The notes under the pieces: generated by a model
The model's database searches: none
The model's input: the letters and a program-made list of their open reading frames with translations, nothing else
What the model was told of the DNA's origin: nothing
Made by a program: the position numbers and the translations under genes
Part shown: positions 34,901 through 49,900 of the stretch, in pieces
Position numbering within the stretch: the first letter of the stretch is position 1
Layout of the letters: the number at the start of each line of letters is the position of its first letter
Assembly: GCA_023053575.1 (NCBI GenBank)
Contig: JAKZAP010000016.1
Location: 8,614,046-8,678,045 of the forward strand
Direction of reading: 5' to 3'
Length of the DNA: 64,000 nucleotides
Origin: Branchinecta lynchi
Taxonomy: Eukaryota > Arthropoda > Branchiopoda > Anostraca > Branchinectidae

Positions 34901-37900
34901 GCTCCTAAACATACAGCTTCCGCGCCAATCTACGAACTTGAGCCGTCCCTTAACCCAAAGAACCCTCATACCAAGTTTCATCAAAATATTTCATTCCCTT
35001 CGTGTTGTCGTGCCGGCAGACAGAGAAACGTTGTTCGTAACTTAGTTATTCACACGTACAGTAGAGGTATTCTTTTTTGAAAATTTTGTTAAAATTTTAG
35101 ACCACCTTGGTTTTGCTTATCGCCCTAAACAAATGGGAATGATAAATTAAGTAGGCTACTTGACACCAGCTATATAAGAGCCAAGGTTTAATCTGTTCCG
35201 AGATTTCGGACGGCTATGAAAGTAAAGCAGAACGCAGGATGCCCTAACGTGGCGGGGAAAAAGTGCAGAGTAAACTGAGCAGCAAAAAGAATATTTATTT
35301 ATTGTTTATTAGACTAGGATACGACCAACTAGGGTCGAACAAATGACAAAATAAGTAACAAACACTGGCATAAATATAAACTACAAATATAATGAAATAG
35401 AATTTCAACACGTCTGCCTGGAGAGAACCCACAATAAAGTAGGGTACCCCATGACAGCCAAATTGGCAAACTCAGCCGCATGTGGGAACTCGCCATCACC
35501 AGAGGGAGAGGATTCTCAGCGCGCTGAATTCGTGTCTTAAGGGGTTGGGTAGACGGCCGCCTCACTTCACCAAACGAAGACCTTCACCAACAAACATACC
35601 TGAAGCACTACAGTTCCAGGAGAACCCATGCAACCACCTTAGAGAATTGTTGTATAGGACCCGGAATAACAGTTTGTTGTCACAATTTGTTCCTTTTTCA
35701 AGTGCCATATAGCGATTGTAATTTCTGTCCGTCAGTCGGTCTGTCGGTCCCAGTTTTGCTAGTTCGGGCACTTCCAGATAAGCTAGGACGATGAAACTTG
35801 GCAGGCATATCAGGGACCGGACCAGATTAAATTAGAAATAGTAACTTCCCCGATCCGACCATCTGGAGGGGAGTGGAGGGAGGGAGAATCTGGAAAAATT
35901 AGGAAAAATGAGATATTTTTAGCTTACGAACGGGAGATCGGATCTTAATGAAACTTGATCTATGGAAGGACCTCGCGTCTCAAACGTTCCATTTTAAATC
36001 CAGGCCGGATCCGGTGACGTTGGGAGGGAGTTGAAGGGGAAACCGGAAATCTCGAAAAACGCTTAGAGTGGAGAGATCCGGATAAAACTTGGTGGAAAGA
36101 ACAAGTCCTAGATACTAGACTGACATAACCGGAACGGATCCGCTCACTTTGGGGGAGTTAGGGTGGGTGGCGAATTTCTAGTTTTTCCTCGAGTTCGGGG
36201 CTTCCTGATGTGCCAGGGCGATGAAAATTGGCAGGCATGTCAAGGACCCGACCAGATTAAATAGGAAATAGTCACTTTTCCGATCCGACCATCTGAGGGG
36301 GAGTGGAGGGAGGGGGAAGCCGAAAAATTTAGGTATTCTTAACTTGCGAAAGGGTGATCGGATAATGATGAAAGTTGATATTTAGGATGACCTCGTGTCT
36401 CAGACGTCCCACTCTAATTCCGGACCGGATCCGATGACACTGGGGGGAGCTGGAGGAGGGAGCCGGAAATCTTGAGAAACTCTTAGAGTGGAGGGATCGG
36501 AATGAAACTTGATGGAAAGAACAAGCACAAGTCCTAGATACGTCACTGACATAACCGGACGGATCCGGGCACTGTGGGGGAGTTGGGGGAGGGCCGGATT
36601 TCTAGCGATCCCGAGAGTTCGGCATACTTCCTGATGTTCTAGGACGATTAAACTTGGAAGGTATGTGAGGGATTCGAACAGATTGACTTGAGAATAGTCG
36701 TTTCCCCGATCCGACCATCGTGGGGTGGGGGGTGAATTGATGGGGAGTCCGGAATCTAGTGGCATGTTTAACTTTTGAACGGGTGGTCGGATTTGAATGA
36801 AACTTGTCAGGTTGAAAGAGCTATCGCCTCAGATGTTCTGCGTCAGATGTTCTGCACGAGTCGGGTCTGATACCTGTGGGGGTGGTGGGGCGGGGGACCG
36901 GAAAACTCAAGGAACATAATGGAGAGAACAAGCATTAGACCTAGATACGAAATTGACGGAGCCAGATGGTTTCGGGGCTCTGTGAGGGGGGGGGGGGGGT
37001 TGCGGAACTCCGGTAGTCGCGAGTTAGAATAGTTCCAGATGTACTAAGACAACAAAATTTTGCAGGCATTTTAGTGGCCCGACTTAATAGACTTAAGAAC
37101 CTGACACAACGTACCCCCGAAAACTTCTGTTCCTAGATCCGAGCATTTTGGGGGGAGCGAGGGAACGAAAATATGGAAATTGACTTCTGCAAATTGCGAA
37201 CGAGTGGTCTGATTCCAGTGAAACTTAATGGGGCGATAAGAATCGATGACCTAGACATGTAAAACATGCGTTCGAACTACATGCGACCACGATTGGGGGA
37301 ATCGGGGGGGGGGGTAATGTTGACATGCACAAAAACCAAACGGATGGACCAAATGGGATTTAAGTTCTACAGTGCCGAGTTTAGATAGCCTAGATTTGTT
37401 ATTTGGCGTCCGGGCTGGATTTGGCTAAGGTAGGGGAGGGGCACTGAAAATTTGCTATGCTCCGATTCCAGTAAAATTTGATGGTCGGGAAGACCGGATT
37501 AAGATGTTTATGTTTCCAAGTCCTCTTCGGCCACACTGGGGGGAGTTAGAGGGAGATTGCCGGAAACTTTGAGGCTCGCATTGGGGTCATACGAGTCCAT
37601 CAATTTAAATGAAACTTGGAATGTATAGAGAGCCTATACCCTAGATGACATATTTTACGGTCCGAACCGGATCCAACAACGGGTGGCGGGGGGTACCGGA
37701 ACTTGGGCGTGAAACTTAATAGATGGTATAAAAGAAGATGCTTTAGATGATCCATTTTTGGGATCCCAAAACGTAAGTGGAGGGATACCTATGACATCGC
37801 AAAAGTTGTCCGTCTGTCCGTCCGTCTGTAAGCACGATAACTCTCGAAGGGAATGAGATATTTTGATGAAACTTGGTGTGAGGATTCGTTGGGTCGTCGG

Positions 37901-40900
37901 ACCAGTCAAGTTCGTAGATGGGCATTGTAGCCCTACATTTAAGGGTGGGGGAGGGGTTTCAAATTAAGGGGCAAACAAAATATTTTGAAATAGCTAATGT
38001 GAAAGCATGAAAGACATGCTGAACACGATGGTGAAAACCATTTTGTCATCGAACAAGTAGTTCGCCCGGAATCCGGCCAAAACCGGAAAGTTTGTTAAAA
38101 GTAAAAGTATTATTTTAAGTTGATTAGATGTTCGATTTAGAGGTAGGAAGACATGCTGCAGACGATGGTGAAAACTATTTTCACGACGGACAAGTAGTTC
38201 GCCCGGAATCCGGCCCAAACCGGAAAGTTTGTTAAAAGTAAAAGTTTTATTTTAAGTTGATTAGATGTTTGATTTAGGTGTGGGAAGACATGCTGAAGAC
38301 GATGGTGAAAACCATTTTCTCGACGGACAAGTAGTTCGCCCAGAATCCTGCCCAAACCGGAAAGTTTGTTAAAATTAAAAGTTTTAGTTGAAGTTGATTA
38401 GATGTTCGATTTAGGGCAAGAAGACATGCTGAACACTTATGTGAGAACAATTTCTATCCGGACATGTAGTTCGCCCGGAGTCCGTCCAAAACCGGAAAAT
38501 TGGTAGAAGTTAAAGTTTTATTTCTAGTTGATTAGATAAGCGATTTAGGGGTAAGAAGAGATGCTGAATCCGTGTGTGACAATCATATCTTACCCGAACA
38601 TATAGTTCGACCGGAATCCGGCTGGAGTCAGAAAATTTGTAATAAGTTAAATTTTTATTTGAAGTTGATTAGGTGTTCATTATTGGGGAAAGAAGATACC
38701 CTAAGTTCATTTTTGAGCTTTCTTTTTTTCGCCGGACAATTAGTTCTGGAGTTTGGCCGAAATCGGGAAATTGGCGGTAGTGGCAGGAAGTTTTTCTCAG
38801 ATGATTAGCTATTTGGCCTTAATCTGTTTCTGAATTTTAATTATAAAAATGTTCAAAGAGTCTGGCGATGACTGGATCTGGCCAAGACAAGACCCAGTTG
38901 TCTGGATCTGATATTGAATTTTTGGGATCCCATCGAAACCTTTGGTCTTGTTTAAGTCGAAACCAGATTCGGCCACGGTAGTTATATTTTAAAATACTGC
39001 TGTTGAAAAGTAAATTGTGCGAGGGGTCCTTTAAATTACCCGATAAGTGTTGTGCATGAATATTTGCTAGGCTTGATTTTCATCTTCTTCTTCGACGCCG
39101 TAAAAGTTAGGCGACTTTCAAAGAGGCATGCCTCTACTGTAGCTTCCCCCGCCTATCCTTGATAGAACGTGTAATTTTCTTATTTGAAAAATTCGAAAAT
39201 CAGAACTGTGTCACTGATAGAAACATGATGATTACATACATAGTATTACAAAAAAGTAAGTTTTTTTGCAAAATTCCTCCTGAAGCAGCGTTTACAAGTA
39301 CAGGAAAACTGGAACAGAATCCGATCTTGGTGACAAGATTATGTTTACACGCAGATGGAGAAAAAGAAATTCATCAAACCAGAAAATCTGACAAAAATAA
39401 ATTCACTAACCAATAAAAAATTGTTTCGAGAGCATGTATGACATTAGTACTGATTACTGCTGCTCTCAAAAGTTAGCTAGGTCTTTTTTTTTTCTTTTTA
39501 TCAGCGCCGCCGACGAGATTCCTTTCGAGTAGACGGAATTCCTTTCATCATAAAAGAATTCTCGTCCCGCTAGAGTTTTTTTCTAGTCGTCTTCACGAAC
39601 GGAATCCTTTCGAGTCGCACGAATTCCTTTCTACTCGATGGGATTTCTTGTCCGTGTAAACGCTCCGTGAGACGCTCACCTTAGACGAGGAACATTTTTC
39701 TTCTATATCTTCTATATCTCCTGGATCGTTCATCGTCAAATCAACATACGGTGGCTCGGCATAACATTCAAATCTTCATTGTCAAAATCTGCTCTTCGGT
39801 TGTTCAAGAAGTTTATACACCAATCCATAGCGCCTATGGGCGCATCGTCTCCAACCGGTGGCGCTATAATCGTAAAGCTTTGGGAAATTTGTACATGACC
39901 TTCTGCGCTCCTTCCATACTATTTTGTTCTGGCGTCACTTATGTTCTGCGAAAGAAGGAGATTAAAAAGATGAGATCATGTTATTTTAAATATGCAAAGC
40001 ACCTGCTCCACTTGTCGAAACTATGTCATAACCATACATTGACGGAGAAATTCAAGATGCAAGTGTTACCCTTTCGGATGTTTCCTCATCGCTTTCAGAA
40101 ATCATGGACAACAGGACCCTACCAGCGCACGGCGTCGTCCACTGCTTCCTGACCGAAGATTGAAAATTAAGTGTCTTTTTCTGCGTGTTTATGTGTTTTG
40201 TTTATTTTGTTTATTTTCTTCATTTACTCCGCCTTTTCAAAATGGCGGGTCATAAATAAATTACTCACATACTTACTTACTTTTATGCTATGAAAAAATT
40301 TGGTTCCGCGGATTCGCCAGTTTCGGTCGACAGTTTTCACACAAAACAAGAGCTACGAGCTCATATGGCACTTGTACGAGTAGGCTGTACAAGAAAGTAG
40401 ATGAAAGCGTCACAAAATACACCCGCCATCCAAAAAGGCGGTTCGGAAATAGAAATAGGATATTTAGTTTCACTCATTTCTGAGCAGTTCCGGCATCGTC
40501 TCGATTGCAAATGCACATGACTGTTCAAACTTTCATCCCAATAAATCCATTTGTTTGATCCCTAGACGTGCTACACGATTTCCGGTACTCACTCTATTTC
40601 CACCTACCGTGGCCGAATCTGGTTCGGAATAAAAAAAAATCGACCACCTAAAGCATCTTCATTTATACCATCTACCAAGTTTCACTCGAATCTGAGCATT
40701 TTTGGAAAGTTCCGGTACCCCCCCCCCTTCCCACCAACGTTGTCGGAGCCGGTTCGGGCCCAATCTCTTAATTCCCTCATCAAGTTTGACTGAAATTGGA
40801 GCATAGCCTATCTGCAAGTTTCCAGTACCCCCCCCCCCCCCCCCTCTACCTTGGCCGAATCCGGCCCAGACGCCAAATAACAAATCTAGGCCGCATAAAC

Positions 40901-43900
40901 TCGGCACTGTCGAATTGCATCTCATTCGGTCCATCCGTTTGGTTTTTGTGCATGTCAAAAGTCCCCCCACCCCCAATTCCCCTAATCGTGGTCGCATATG
41001 GTTCGAACGCATGTTTTACATGTCGAGGCCATCGATTCGTATCACCCATGAAGTTTCACTCGAATCAGACCACTCGTTCGCAATTTATAGAAGTCCATAT
41101 TTCTCTTCTCTTGCTCCCCCAAAAATGCTCGGATCTAGGAACGGAAGTTTCCGGGGGTATGTTGTGTCAGGTTTTTAAGTCAAGATAATTCGGGTCGCTA
41201 ATATGCCTGCAAAGTTTCGTTGTCGTTTTACATCTGGAACTATTCTAACTCACGACTACCGGAATTCCAGGAAACCCCCTCCAACTCCCCCCACAGAGCC
41301 CCGAAACCATCTGGCTCCGTCAATTTCATCTATGCCTAATGCTTGTTCCATCCATTAAGTTTCGTCCCAATCCCTCTACTTTTAGAGTTTCTTGAGTTTT
41401 CCACCCCCCCCCCCCCCATCCCCACAGGTATCGGACCCGACTCTGACGTGACACTGAACGTCCGAGGCGATAGCTCACCAGACAAGTTTCATTCAAATCC
41501 GATCACCCGTTCAAAAGTTATGCACGCCACTAGATTCCGGACTCCCCATCCACCCACTCCCCCCACGATGGTCGGGTCGGGGAAACGGCTGTTCTCAAGT
41601 CAATCTGTTCGGATCCTTGACATACCTGCCAAGTTTCATCGCCCTAGGACACCAGGAAGTATGCCGAACTCGCAGGATCGCTAGAAATCCGGACCCCCGT
41701 CCCAACTCCCCCACAGTGCCCTGATCCGGTCCGGTTATGTCAATGACGTGTCTAGGACCTGTGCTTGTTTTTCCCACCAAGTTTCATCCCGATCCCTCCA
41801 CTTTAAGCGTTTCTCAAAATTTCCGGTTCCCCACCCCAACTCCCCCACAGTGCCCTGATCCGGTCCGGTTATGTCAATGACGTTTCTAGGACCTGTGCTT
41901 GTTTTTCCCACCAAGTTTCATCCCGATCCCTCCACTTTAAGCGTTTCTCAAAATTTCCGGTTCCCTCCTCCAACTCCCCCCAGTGTCATCGGATTCGGCC
42001 CGGATTTAAAGTGAGGTGTCTGAGACACGAGGTCATCCTAAATATCAATTTTCATCAAGATCCGATCACCCGTTCGCAAGCTAAAAATACCTCAAATTTT
42101 GGCTTCACCCTCCCTCCACTCCCCCCCCCCCAGATGGTCGAATCGGGGAATTGATGATTTCCTATTTAAGCTGGTCGGGTCCCAGACATGCCTGTCAATT
42201 TCCATCGTCCCAGCACATCAGGAAGCACGGAACTCGCGGGATCACTACAAATTCGGACTTCTCCCCCCCCCCCCAACTCCCCCAAAGTCAGCGGATCCGT
42301 TCCGGTTATATCAGTCACGTATCTAGGACTTTTGCTTGTACTTTCCACCAAGTTTCATTCGGATCCCTCCACTCTAAGTGTTTTCCAAGATTTCCGGTTT
42401 CCCCCTCTAACTCCCCCCAGTGTCACCGGATCCGGTCTGGATTTAAAATGGAGGGTCTGAGACACGAAGTCCTTCCATGTATTAAGTTTCATTCAGATCC
42501 GATCTCCCGTTCGTAAGCTAAAAATATCTCATTTTTCCTATTTTTTACGGATTCCCCCTCCCTCCACTCCCCTCCAGATGGTCGGATCGAGGAAGCGACA
42601 ATTTCTAATTTAATCTGGTCCAGTTCCTGATAAGCTTGCCAAGTTTCATCGTCCTAGCTTATCTGGAAGTGCCCGAACTAGCAAAACCGGGACCGACAGA
42701 CCGACAGACCGACTGACGGACAGAAATAACAATCGCTATATGGCACTTGAGTAAGCTCAAGTGCCATAAAAACAAAACCAAGGGCTGTCTACCATATTTA
42801 TGTAGTGGTACACCTGCACTTTTGTAAATAGTGCGCTCATGTCTTTGTCTTTTTTTATTTTATGCTCCGCACTAGTCCTTGTGAATGGTTACTAAAATTA
42901 CTTGCAGCAACTTACTTACAGTAAGATTTCTGTGCTTTTACTACTACGAATAGCCAAGAATAATCTGGTGCTTTCCCGTGCATCCGTTAAGATATACAAC
43001 AGTGGTATTTTTAGTCGTCTTTAAATTTCGTAGCTACAACAAGAAAAGAACGTACCTACAACAGATAACAAAAGTAAGATGGGATGACAAACGAAGTTTC
43101 GATAAAATCACGTTTAAACGCCGTCAGACATGTCTGCTATTCTTAATAAAAAATTATTTGCAGTACTTGCGTAAGCTTGGGAAGACACTGCCCAAAATTA
43201 AACCGACTCTGCTTACAATCCTGCCCTCTTCTAACCGATGCCTCCCTTCGAGCGTTGTCGGCCGGCTGCCATGTGCTTACCCACCTTGATCTCTCCTGGT
43301 GTGACAACCTGTCGGAATATGGTAAGCCATGGATTGTCTCTGACCACCTTAAAGCTACATGCATACATAGTCGGATAAGATTTTGCATGCGGAAATACGC
43401 ATACGAAATTCGCGTCACTATCGTTAAAACCTGCATGCGGTGCGTCAAAATTTCGTAGCAAACTTTTTCTTAGGAAATTCGCATCCGACTGCGAAAATTC
43501 GACTGTGTGTGCACCTACCTTCAGTCTTCACCGAACCCTCAGGTTGTTTCCTCGGTGATAACATGAGCCTCGTTTTTGTTGCAATCGCGCTGCCGCATCG
43601 CTGCTGCAGCACTTCTTTGCTTTTGCCCAATATGCGTTTTGGATTCACTTTCTTCCTGGTTGAAGCGGCAGCGCTGCAGCATCGTGCAGGGAAGCACGGA
43701 CTTGGTCGGGGAGCAAGTCTGTGATTCTCGAGAAGCGCTGCCGTCTTCCTCGGAAGTGCTGCAGTGCAAAAACGGATGTAGAAAGAATCAGTCCGGAATC
43801 GGCCGAGAAGTGGACCTGCAGCATGCAACAAAAACGAGGCCATGGTAATGCGAGGTGCCAGATTCTACTCCATCGTGCCGCAATCTTACTCTACCGGCGA

Positions 43901-46900
43901 GTTCGGAAGAGGGAATCAGCCCATCAGTTTTGTGTGCGTGCAGGATCGCCAGTGAAATTTGGAAACAAACAATAAAGGGTTTCTTCTTGAGTTGAGCTGA
44001 GGAGAAATTGGCCGAACAGATTAACTTGTGGACAGGATCGCTAGTTTTAGCCGGAATGGAGCAAAAGTAAGAAATTCGGGAACAAAGAGTAAAGGATTTC
44101 TTGCGCGGAGAATTTCCGGATATTCCAGTTTCCTCATCCCAACCCTTCAATTGTTTTCCTCGACGACAACGCCGTAATGCTGGGTACCAAATTTTCAACT
44201 CCATCTTCCCGCGATTTCTGAGTTGGAGGAGGGAATCGGCTATCAGCTTCGGGTTCGGACAGGGTAGCTAGTTTTAGCCAGGATTGAGCGAAAGTCAGAA
44301 CTTGGGGAACAAACAGTAAAGGATTTCCTGCGTGGAGATACTCGAGTTTCCTCATCCGAACCCCCAGATTGCTTCCTCGATGGCAACGTACCAATGCTAG
44401 GTGCCGGATTTCCAACTCCATCTTGCCGCGATTGATGAGTTGGAGGAGGGAACCGGCCCGTCGGCTTCGCGTGCGTACAGGATCGCTAGTTTTAGCCGGA
44501 ATCAGGTGAAAATAAGAAATTCGGGAACAAACGATAGAGGATTCTTACGTGGATATATTCCGCACTGTCAGGTGTTTGATAACAGGTAACACAAGGATGC
44601 CTGGTTTCGACAGTCAATGCGTAACAGACAATACTTGGGATGTTATCTGTTGTGTTTGAAAAGGTTATGCATGGAAGGTGATGCATAACAAGCAGTGCCA
44701 GAAAGAGCCAAAAGAAGCATCTGCTGACTCTTTTGTTGGTCGTCGTTATGTTGGAAAATTCAGCAGATGCTTTTTGGTGTTTTTTCGGCGGCATAATATT
44801 TCATGCATAAACGTTTTCAAACACAACAGATAACATCCCAAGTGTTGTCTGTTGAAACCGCGCGTCCTTGTGTCATCTTTTATGAAAATCTGACAGTGCA
44901 GTTTCCTCATGAAACCCTAGATTGCTTTCCTCGATGGCGACGCGGCAATGCTGGGTGCCTGATTTGCAGCTACACTTTACCGTGGTTGTTTACCACACCG
45001 GCGAGTTGAACGGGGGGAAAGAATCGGCCCATCATATTCCATCCCGTGCAGGATCGCTAGTTTCAGCTGGAATCAAGGTGAATGTAAGAAATTTCCGAAC
45101 AAACAAGTACAAAAAAGATTTTCTTTCGTGGAGATTCAAGTCTCCCAGTCTTCTGACCGGATTTGTGAAGTTTGGCGAAAGTGCTGTACAACCCCATTAT
45201 AATATTAGGTAACCTGATAGTTTTAAAGCCCTGAGCAAAACTGAAATCTCTTTCTCACATAATCTAATGGGAGATGCACTACAGCGGGCGGTTACTGCCT
45301 GTTCGACCCAGCTCGGAACGAATCCCTGCCATTAGTTCACATGGCGTATCTTTCATGGGTTGTTTAGTGTACTCTGGTAATTCAGCGGATGACGAAACCA
45401 CTGGATAGGCTGACTACAAAGCAACGTGTCAACAAATTAGCTAAAACATTAGTTTAGCTTCCAGCTGCAGTTATAAACTGTGGGCAGTGGGGGACCAGGC
45501 CAAGAAGTCCCTCATCTTCCGATAATGACTGCCTAGCCTTTTCTTCGTTTGCCATTTCCTATTCTTAGGCATTGAGGCACTCGCCCGAGGTTGCAACAAG
45601 CTTCGAGTTATCATGTTAAATGGGTGCGTCGGCGTCGTTGACTCCGCCCTTTTCCACATTGCCCGCCATTGCAAGGACTTAAGAAAACTCTGCATAATCA
45701 CTTGCTCAGTAAGTCTTTATACCAGAGCAAAATAACACTAGTGAGTAGTGTCAAGACTGACAAAATTGAAATACAGTCGAACAGCAGCGATACTATCACC
45801 ACTAGCGATAGAGAACATCCCTACTGAAACTCATTCAGTCGTTCAACAGCGCTGGCTCCGACAACTTCATATCCTGAACACAAATGATACAGCCTCAATC
45901 ATTTCCTTGGTGTGAGCAGACCGCACCTTTGCTTTACTAGAAATGTTTAAACCCGCAAGTTCGTCTCGCTTTAAATGCCGCAAGCGTAGCGGGCGGCGCT
46001 ACGAGTATGGTCCTTTCGCGAAGCATGGAGGGCATAGGTCTTGGCGCTAATCTCTGTTATTTTGCTCTGCTTTATACATTCAGAGGGATAGAGAGAGAGC
46101 GTGTTCCACCTTTCTAACAATAGTAACTATTTGTTACTATTTTCGTTCCAGTCTCTTGAAAAGTTACTACGCTGACCTCCAACCTTCTCGAAATAATATT
46201 TGCCTACCACGTTGCCACGTTCGGGAGCGTAACTAGCGTAGTAACTACGAATCTCTGTGACGTGATTGGCCCGATTAACCCGTGGCACTGTATTTTGCCG
46301 AAATAGTAAAAATTTGTCCTAGCCTTGAGGCCAAGAAGCCAGGATTCATGACGTCATGCGTAGTAACTACAGTAAGTAGGGTGGAACACGCTCAATATCG
46401 CCACAGTACCCATTCTCTGCGAGATTCGGAAAGAGGAAACATACGACTGGAAGGGTCTCGATTGGTGTGAAGATATTTATTTTATTGAAAAAGCCAACTG
46501 GCCATATCAACAACAAACAAAGTCATGTATAAAAAAGAATACACTAGACGAAAATCCTGAATAAAAATCCTACATAGATTAGACCGTCGTAGACCATAAA
46601 ATTGTTTATTCATAGAAGAGATTTTTTGAATCAGTAGGCCTCATCCGAGCTTTCTTCGAGGATTGTAGAGGCAAAGCTCTTTTTTTTCTCGAAGATTATG
46701 TAGATATTTAAGTAAGGGTTTTTCTTTCCCAGGAAGTCACCGACGAAGGAGCTATTAGGATCGCCCGTTCTTGCCCAGAGTTGGTGACGCTTTGTGTTTC
46801 GGGCTGCACACAGTTGACGGATGCCTCCCTTATTGCACTCAGCCATTGCTGCCCGCAACTAACAACGCTGGAAATGTCGAAGTGCTCGCAAGTAACCGAT

Positions 46901-49900
46901 CCTGGTTTCCAGGCTCTTACAAGGGTAAGAACAATGAGTGACGTCACGAATAGAATTAGCCAGTGTAATGAATAAACCGCAGATTTTGTCCACGGAGTTG
47001 ACGGAGGGGGGGCTCGGGAAAAATTTGACCAACTGATCACTACACTGTCAGAAGTTTCATAACAGATAACACAAGGATGCGCAGATTCAACAGACAACCC
47101 TTGGATGAAATCTGTTTTGATTTTGAAAAATGTATTAAATGTTATGCATAACAGGCATTGCCAGGAAGAGCCGAAAAACAGCCAAAAAAGCATCAGTTGA
47201 CTTTTCCGATATCGTGATAACAAACAGAAGTCAGCAGATGCTTTTTCGGGGTTTTAGGCTCTTTCTGGCAATGTTTGTTATGCATAACGTTTCAAAGCCA
47301 CAACAGACTACATCCCAAGTGTTCTCTGTTGAAACGGCGCATCCTTGTGTTATCTGTTATAAAACTTCTGACAGTGTAGACAGAAGTTCACTAGATTTAA
47401 GGGAATCCGACCTGTCCACAGCGTACCCTTCAAATCAGTTGTAGGTTTAATATTTTAGAAGGATTCTCTACCAGTTTGATCCCTACGCGCATCACAAGAT
47501 TTCTGAAACCTCCTCTGTGTATGGTTGCGGTTCAGGCCTATAAATGGCACACCTACAGGATCTTCCCAGCCAGCCCTCTCACTCAGATTGAATGAAATAT
47601 GACCCCTCTAACTAATCCTGCCACCGAGGTCGGACTACGTGTGTCAAGTTATTCGGGGAACCCACCAACTCCCCCTCGCGACCGGATGTGGTTTGGACCT
47701 ATAAGTCGTCTATGAATAAATGAATATATTACCTAAAAAGTCCTAGGGCCATTACAACAAAAACTGTATAGATATACTGACGTATTTAACACTAACAAAA
47801 TACCCCAACAAATAATACAATAACCTACAAATAATAGACTAAAAATACACTAACAAATAATCTGATCCAGTCGCTCTTCAGGTTTCACTCGAATCGGATT
47901 ACATTAGTTGCGTTTTTGCAGATACCATGGTATCTGATGGTCAAAAGGCGTTTTTCAGTTATCGTGGTATCTGGCCAGTTATCGTGGTATCTGATATTCA
48001 GATACTACGGTCCGACCGTGGTATCTGAAAAGTCATCTCACTTTCATCAAATTTTGTCAGATTGGTGAGAAAGAAGTTTACACTTAGTGATGTAACTGGA
48101 TATCTGTTTTTCTTTTGGGTTGACTTCGAAAAGTACAATTTCGGCAATAGTCGATTTTGCAGAGCAACCATGTATCAGATACCACGGTAAATGCAAAAAC
48201 GGCAAATTGCAGAATCAGTTACCCTGGTAACAGATACCGTGGTATCTGCAAAAACGCAACTATTGAGAACTTACGACGAATCACAAGGTCCTGCCCCCCC
48301 CCCCCTTCCCCCAACCACATGGATGCTCGAATCCAGATAACGAGAGTTTTCCAGAGAGTCGGGTTGGTGTCCTAAATACCTGCCAAGTTTTCTCATCCTA
48401 GATTATGTGTAGATGACCCGAACTAGCAGACGTCGAACCTACAGACAGGGACGGATAGGGATTATGATCCTTATCTGAAGGATGGTTTTGTGTCATTTGT
48501 GCTTTAAGCTTCTAAAGCAGCTGGGGTTTTGATAACCAGCCGCAGGCAGAGGCGTCACTCATCCGGTTTGTCAGTTCAGATTATTTCTTAAGTCTAATTT
48601 CTTATATTAAAGTTCACATATTTATTTATGAAAAGTAGTGGTGCTGTGAAATCACAGCACCAGCTTTAACTCAAACCAACTTTCAGAGAAGATGTTTTCA
48701 AAAGCAGATATTTAAGGAAGAATCTCTAATGGTTTTTTCCACAAGTTTTATTTTCCAGATTGAGCGGCTTGAGCCTGAAGAGGACCCTTGCCAAGAAGGG
48801 CCGAAATATAGCTCGAATAAAATGTAGCTGACTTATCGGTTTTGCAACGTCAAATATGAAAAGTAATTTCATAAATAAATTACTTATTACTTACTTACTT
48901 ACTTATATTCGGCTTTTCATTTCAACTTTCGCTAAAAAGCGAAGTTTCCAGCCACTGTACCCAGAACGAGTTAAAGTAGCGCTGCAAAATCTTTTGATTC
49001 TGCCTTTTTTCCGGAAACATTTTTTCTATACCACAAAGCAAGTTTTAGCTTTTGACGTGTTTCAAACCCCCCAAGAATCTCAATCCCAAAACGCCAACTA
49101 GAGGAAACACCGACACCGATATTTCGTGTAGAACTAATTATAATGCATCAGTTGAGGTTATTCCTTTAATGTAATTTCGTCCATTAAAGTTCACATATTC
49201 GGCTTTTCATTTCAGCTTTCGCTAAAAAGTAAAGCTTCCAGCGACTGTACCCAGAACAAGTTAAAGTAAGCGCATAAATACAGGCGATTTTTTTTTTAAT
49301 CTAACTTTCTTCCAGAAACATTTTGCTATGGTTACCAGATATATAGCCCCATACCTTTATATTTGGGGGAGGGGGAGGGGTTTCAAATTAAGGAGCAAAA
49401 AAAATAAAACATTTTAAAAGCTAATGAGATATTTGACTTAGTGGTACCGAGACATGCTCTATCCGAATATGAAGATTGTTTTCTCGTCGGACAAGTAGTT
49501 CACTCGGAATCCGGCAAATGCGGGAAAATTTGTCAAAAATAAAAGTTTAATCGCAAGTTCGTTAGAGGTTCGATTTAAGATAAGAAAACATGCTGAATCC
49601 AAATATGAAAATTATTTTCTCGCCGGACAAGTAGATCTCCCGGAATCCGGCCAAAACAGGAAAATTTGTTAAAGTAAAGTTTTATTTGAATTTCATTAGG
49701 TGATCGATTTACGGGTAAGAAGACGTGCTGAATTCGTGTATCACAGTCATTTTCTACCCGGACACATAGTTCGCCACGAATCCGGCTGACATCGGAAAAG
49801 TTGTTAAAACTTGAAGTTTTATCTGAAGTTGAATTAGAGGTTCGACATAGGGGTAAGGAGATACGCTGAATCCGTTTTTAAACTTCAGTTTTGCAAGACA

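Larger units (their letters stand above)
43500..45130 (+). repeat. ~220-bp tandem repeat array in FBXL intron 5
   Basis: Anchor CTAGTTTTAGCCGGAAT or variants occur at 44041, 44268, 44486 and 45057. Anchor TTCCTCGATGGCAACG or variants occur at 43549, 44147, 44370 and 44929. After removing two inserted MITEs, the period is about 218-230 bp with at least four units. No conserved ORF. Confidence 0.6.

Noticed and set aside
37994..38355. Repeated minus-strand ORFs (GRIxGELLVRRE...)
   Set aside because: Arise because the ~137-bp family B unit happens to lack stops in that frame. Unit changes are not biased to third positions as far as I can see.
39585..39680. Possible extra exon near GAATTCCTTTC repeats
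   Set aside because: No LRR or F-box codons and no splice-compatible frame; it is part of a TIR element.
40659..42516. ORFs up to 130 codons within 40.3-42.8 kb
   Set aside because: Same family A sequence read in several frames and both strands.
43440..43848. Overlapping ORFs up to 132 codons on both strands
   Set aside because: They fall within the TIR element at 43567-43840 and the 220-bp array, with no homology.
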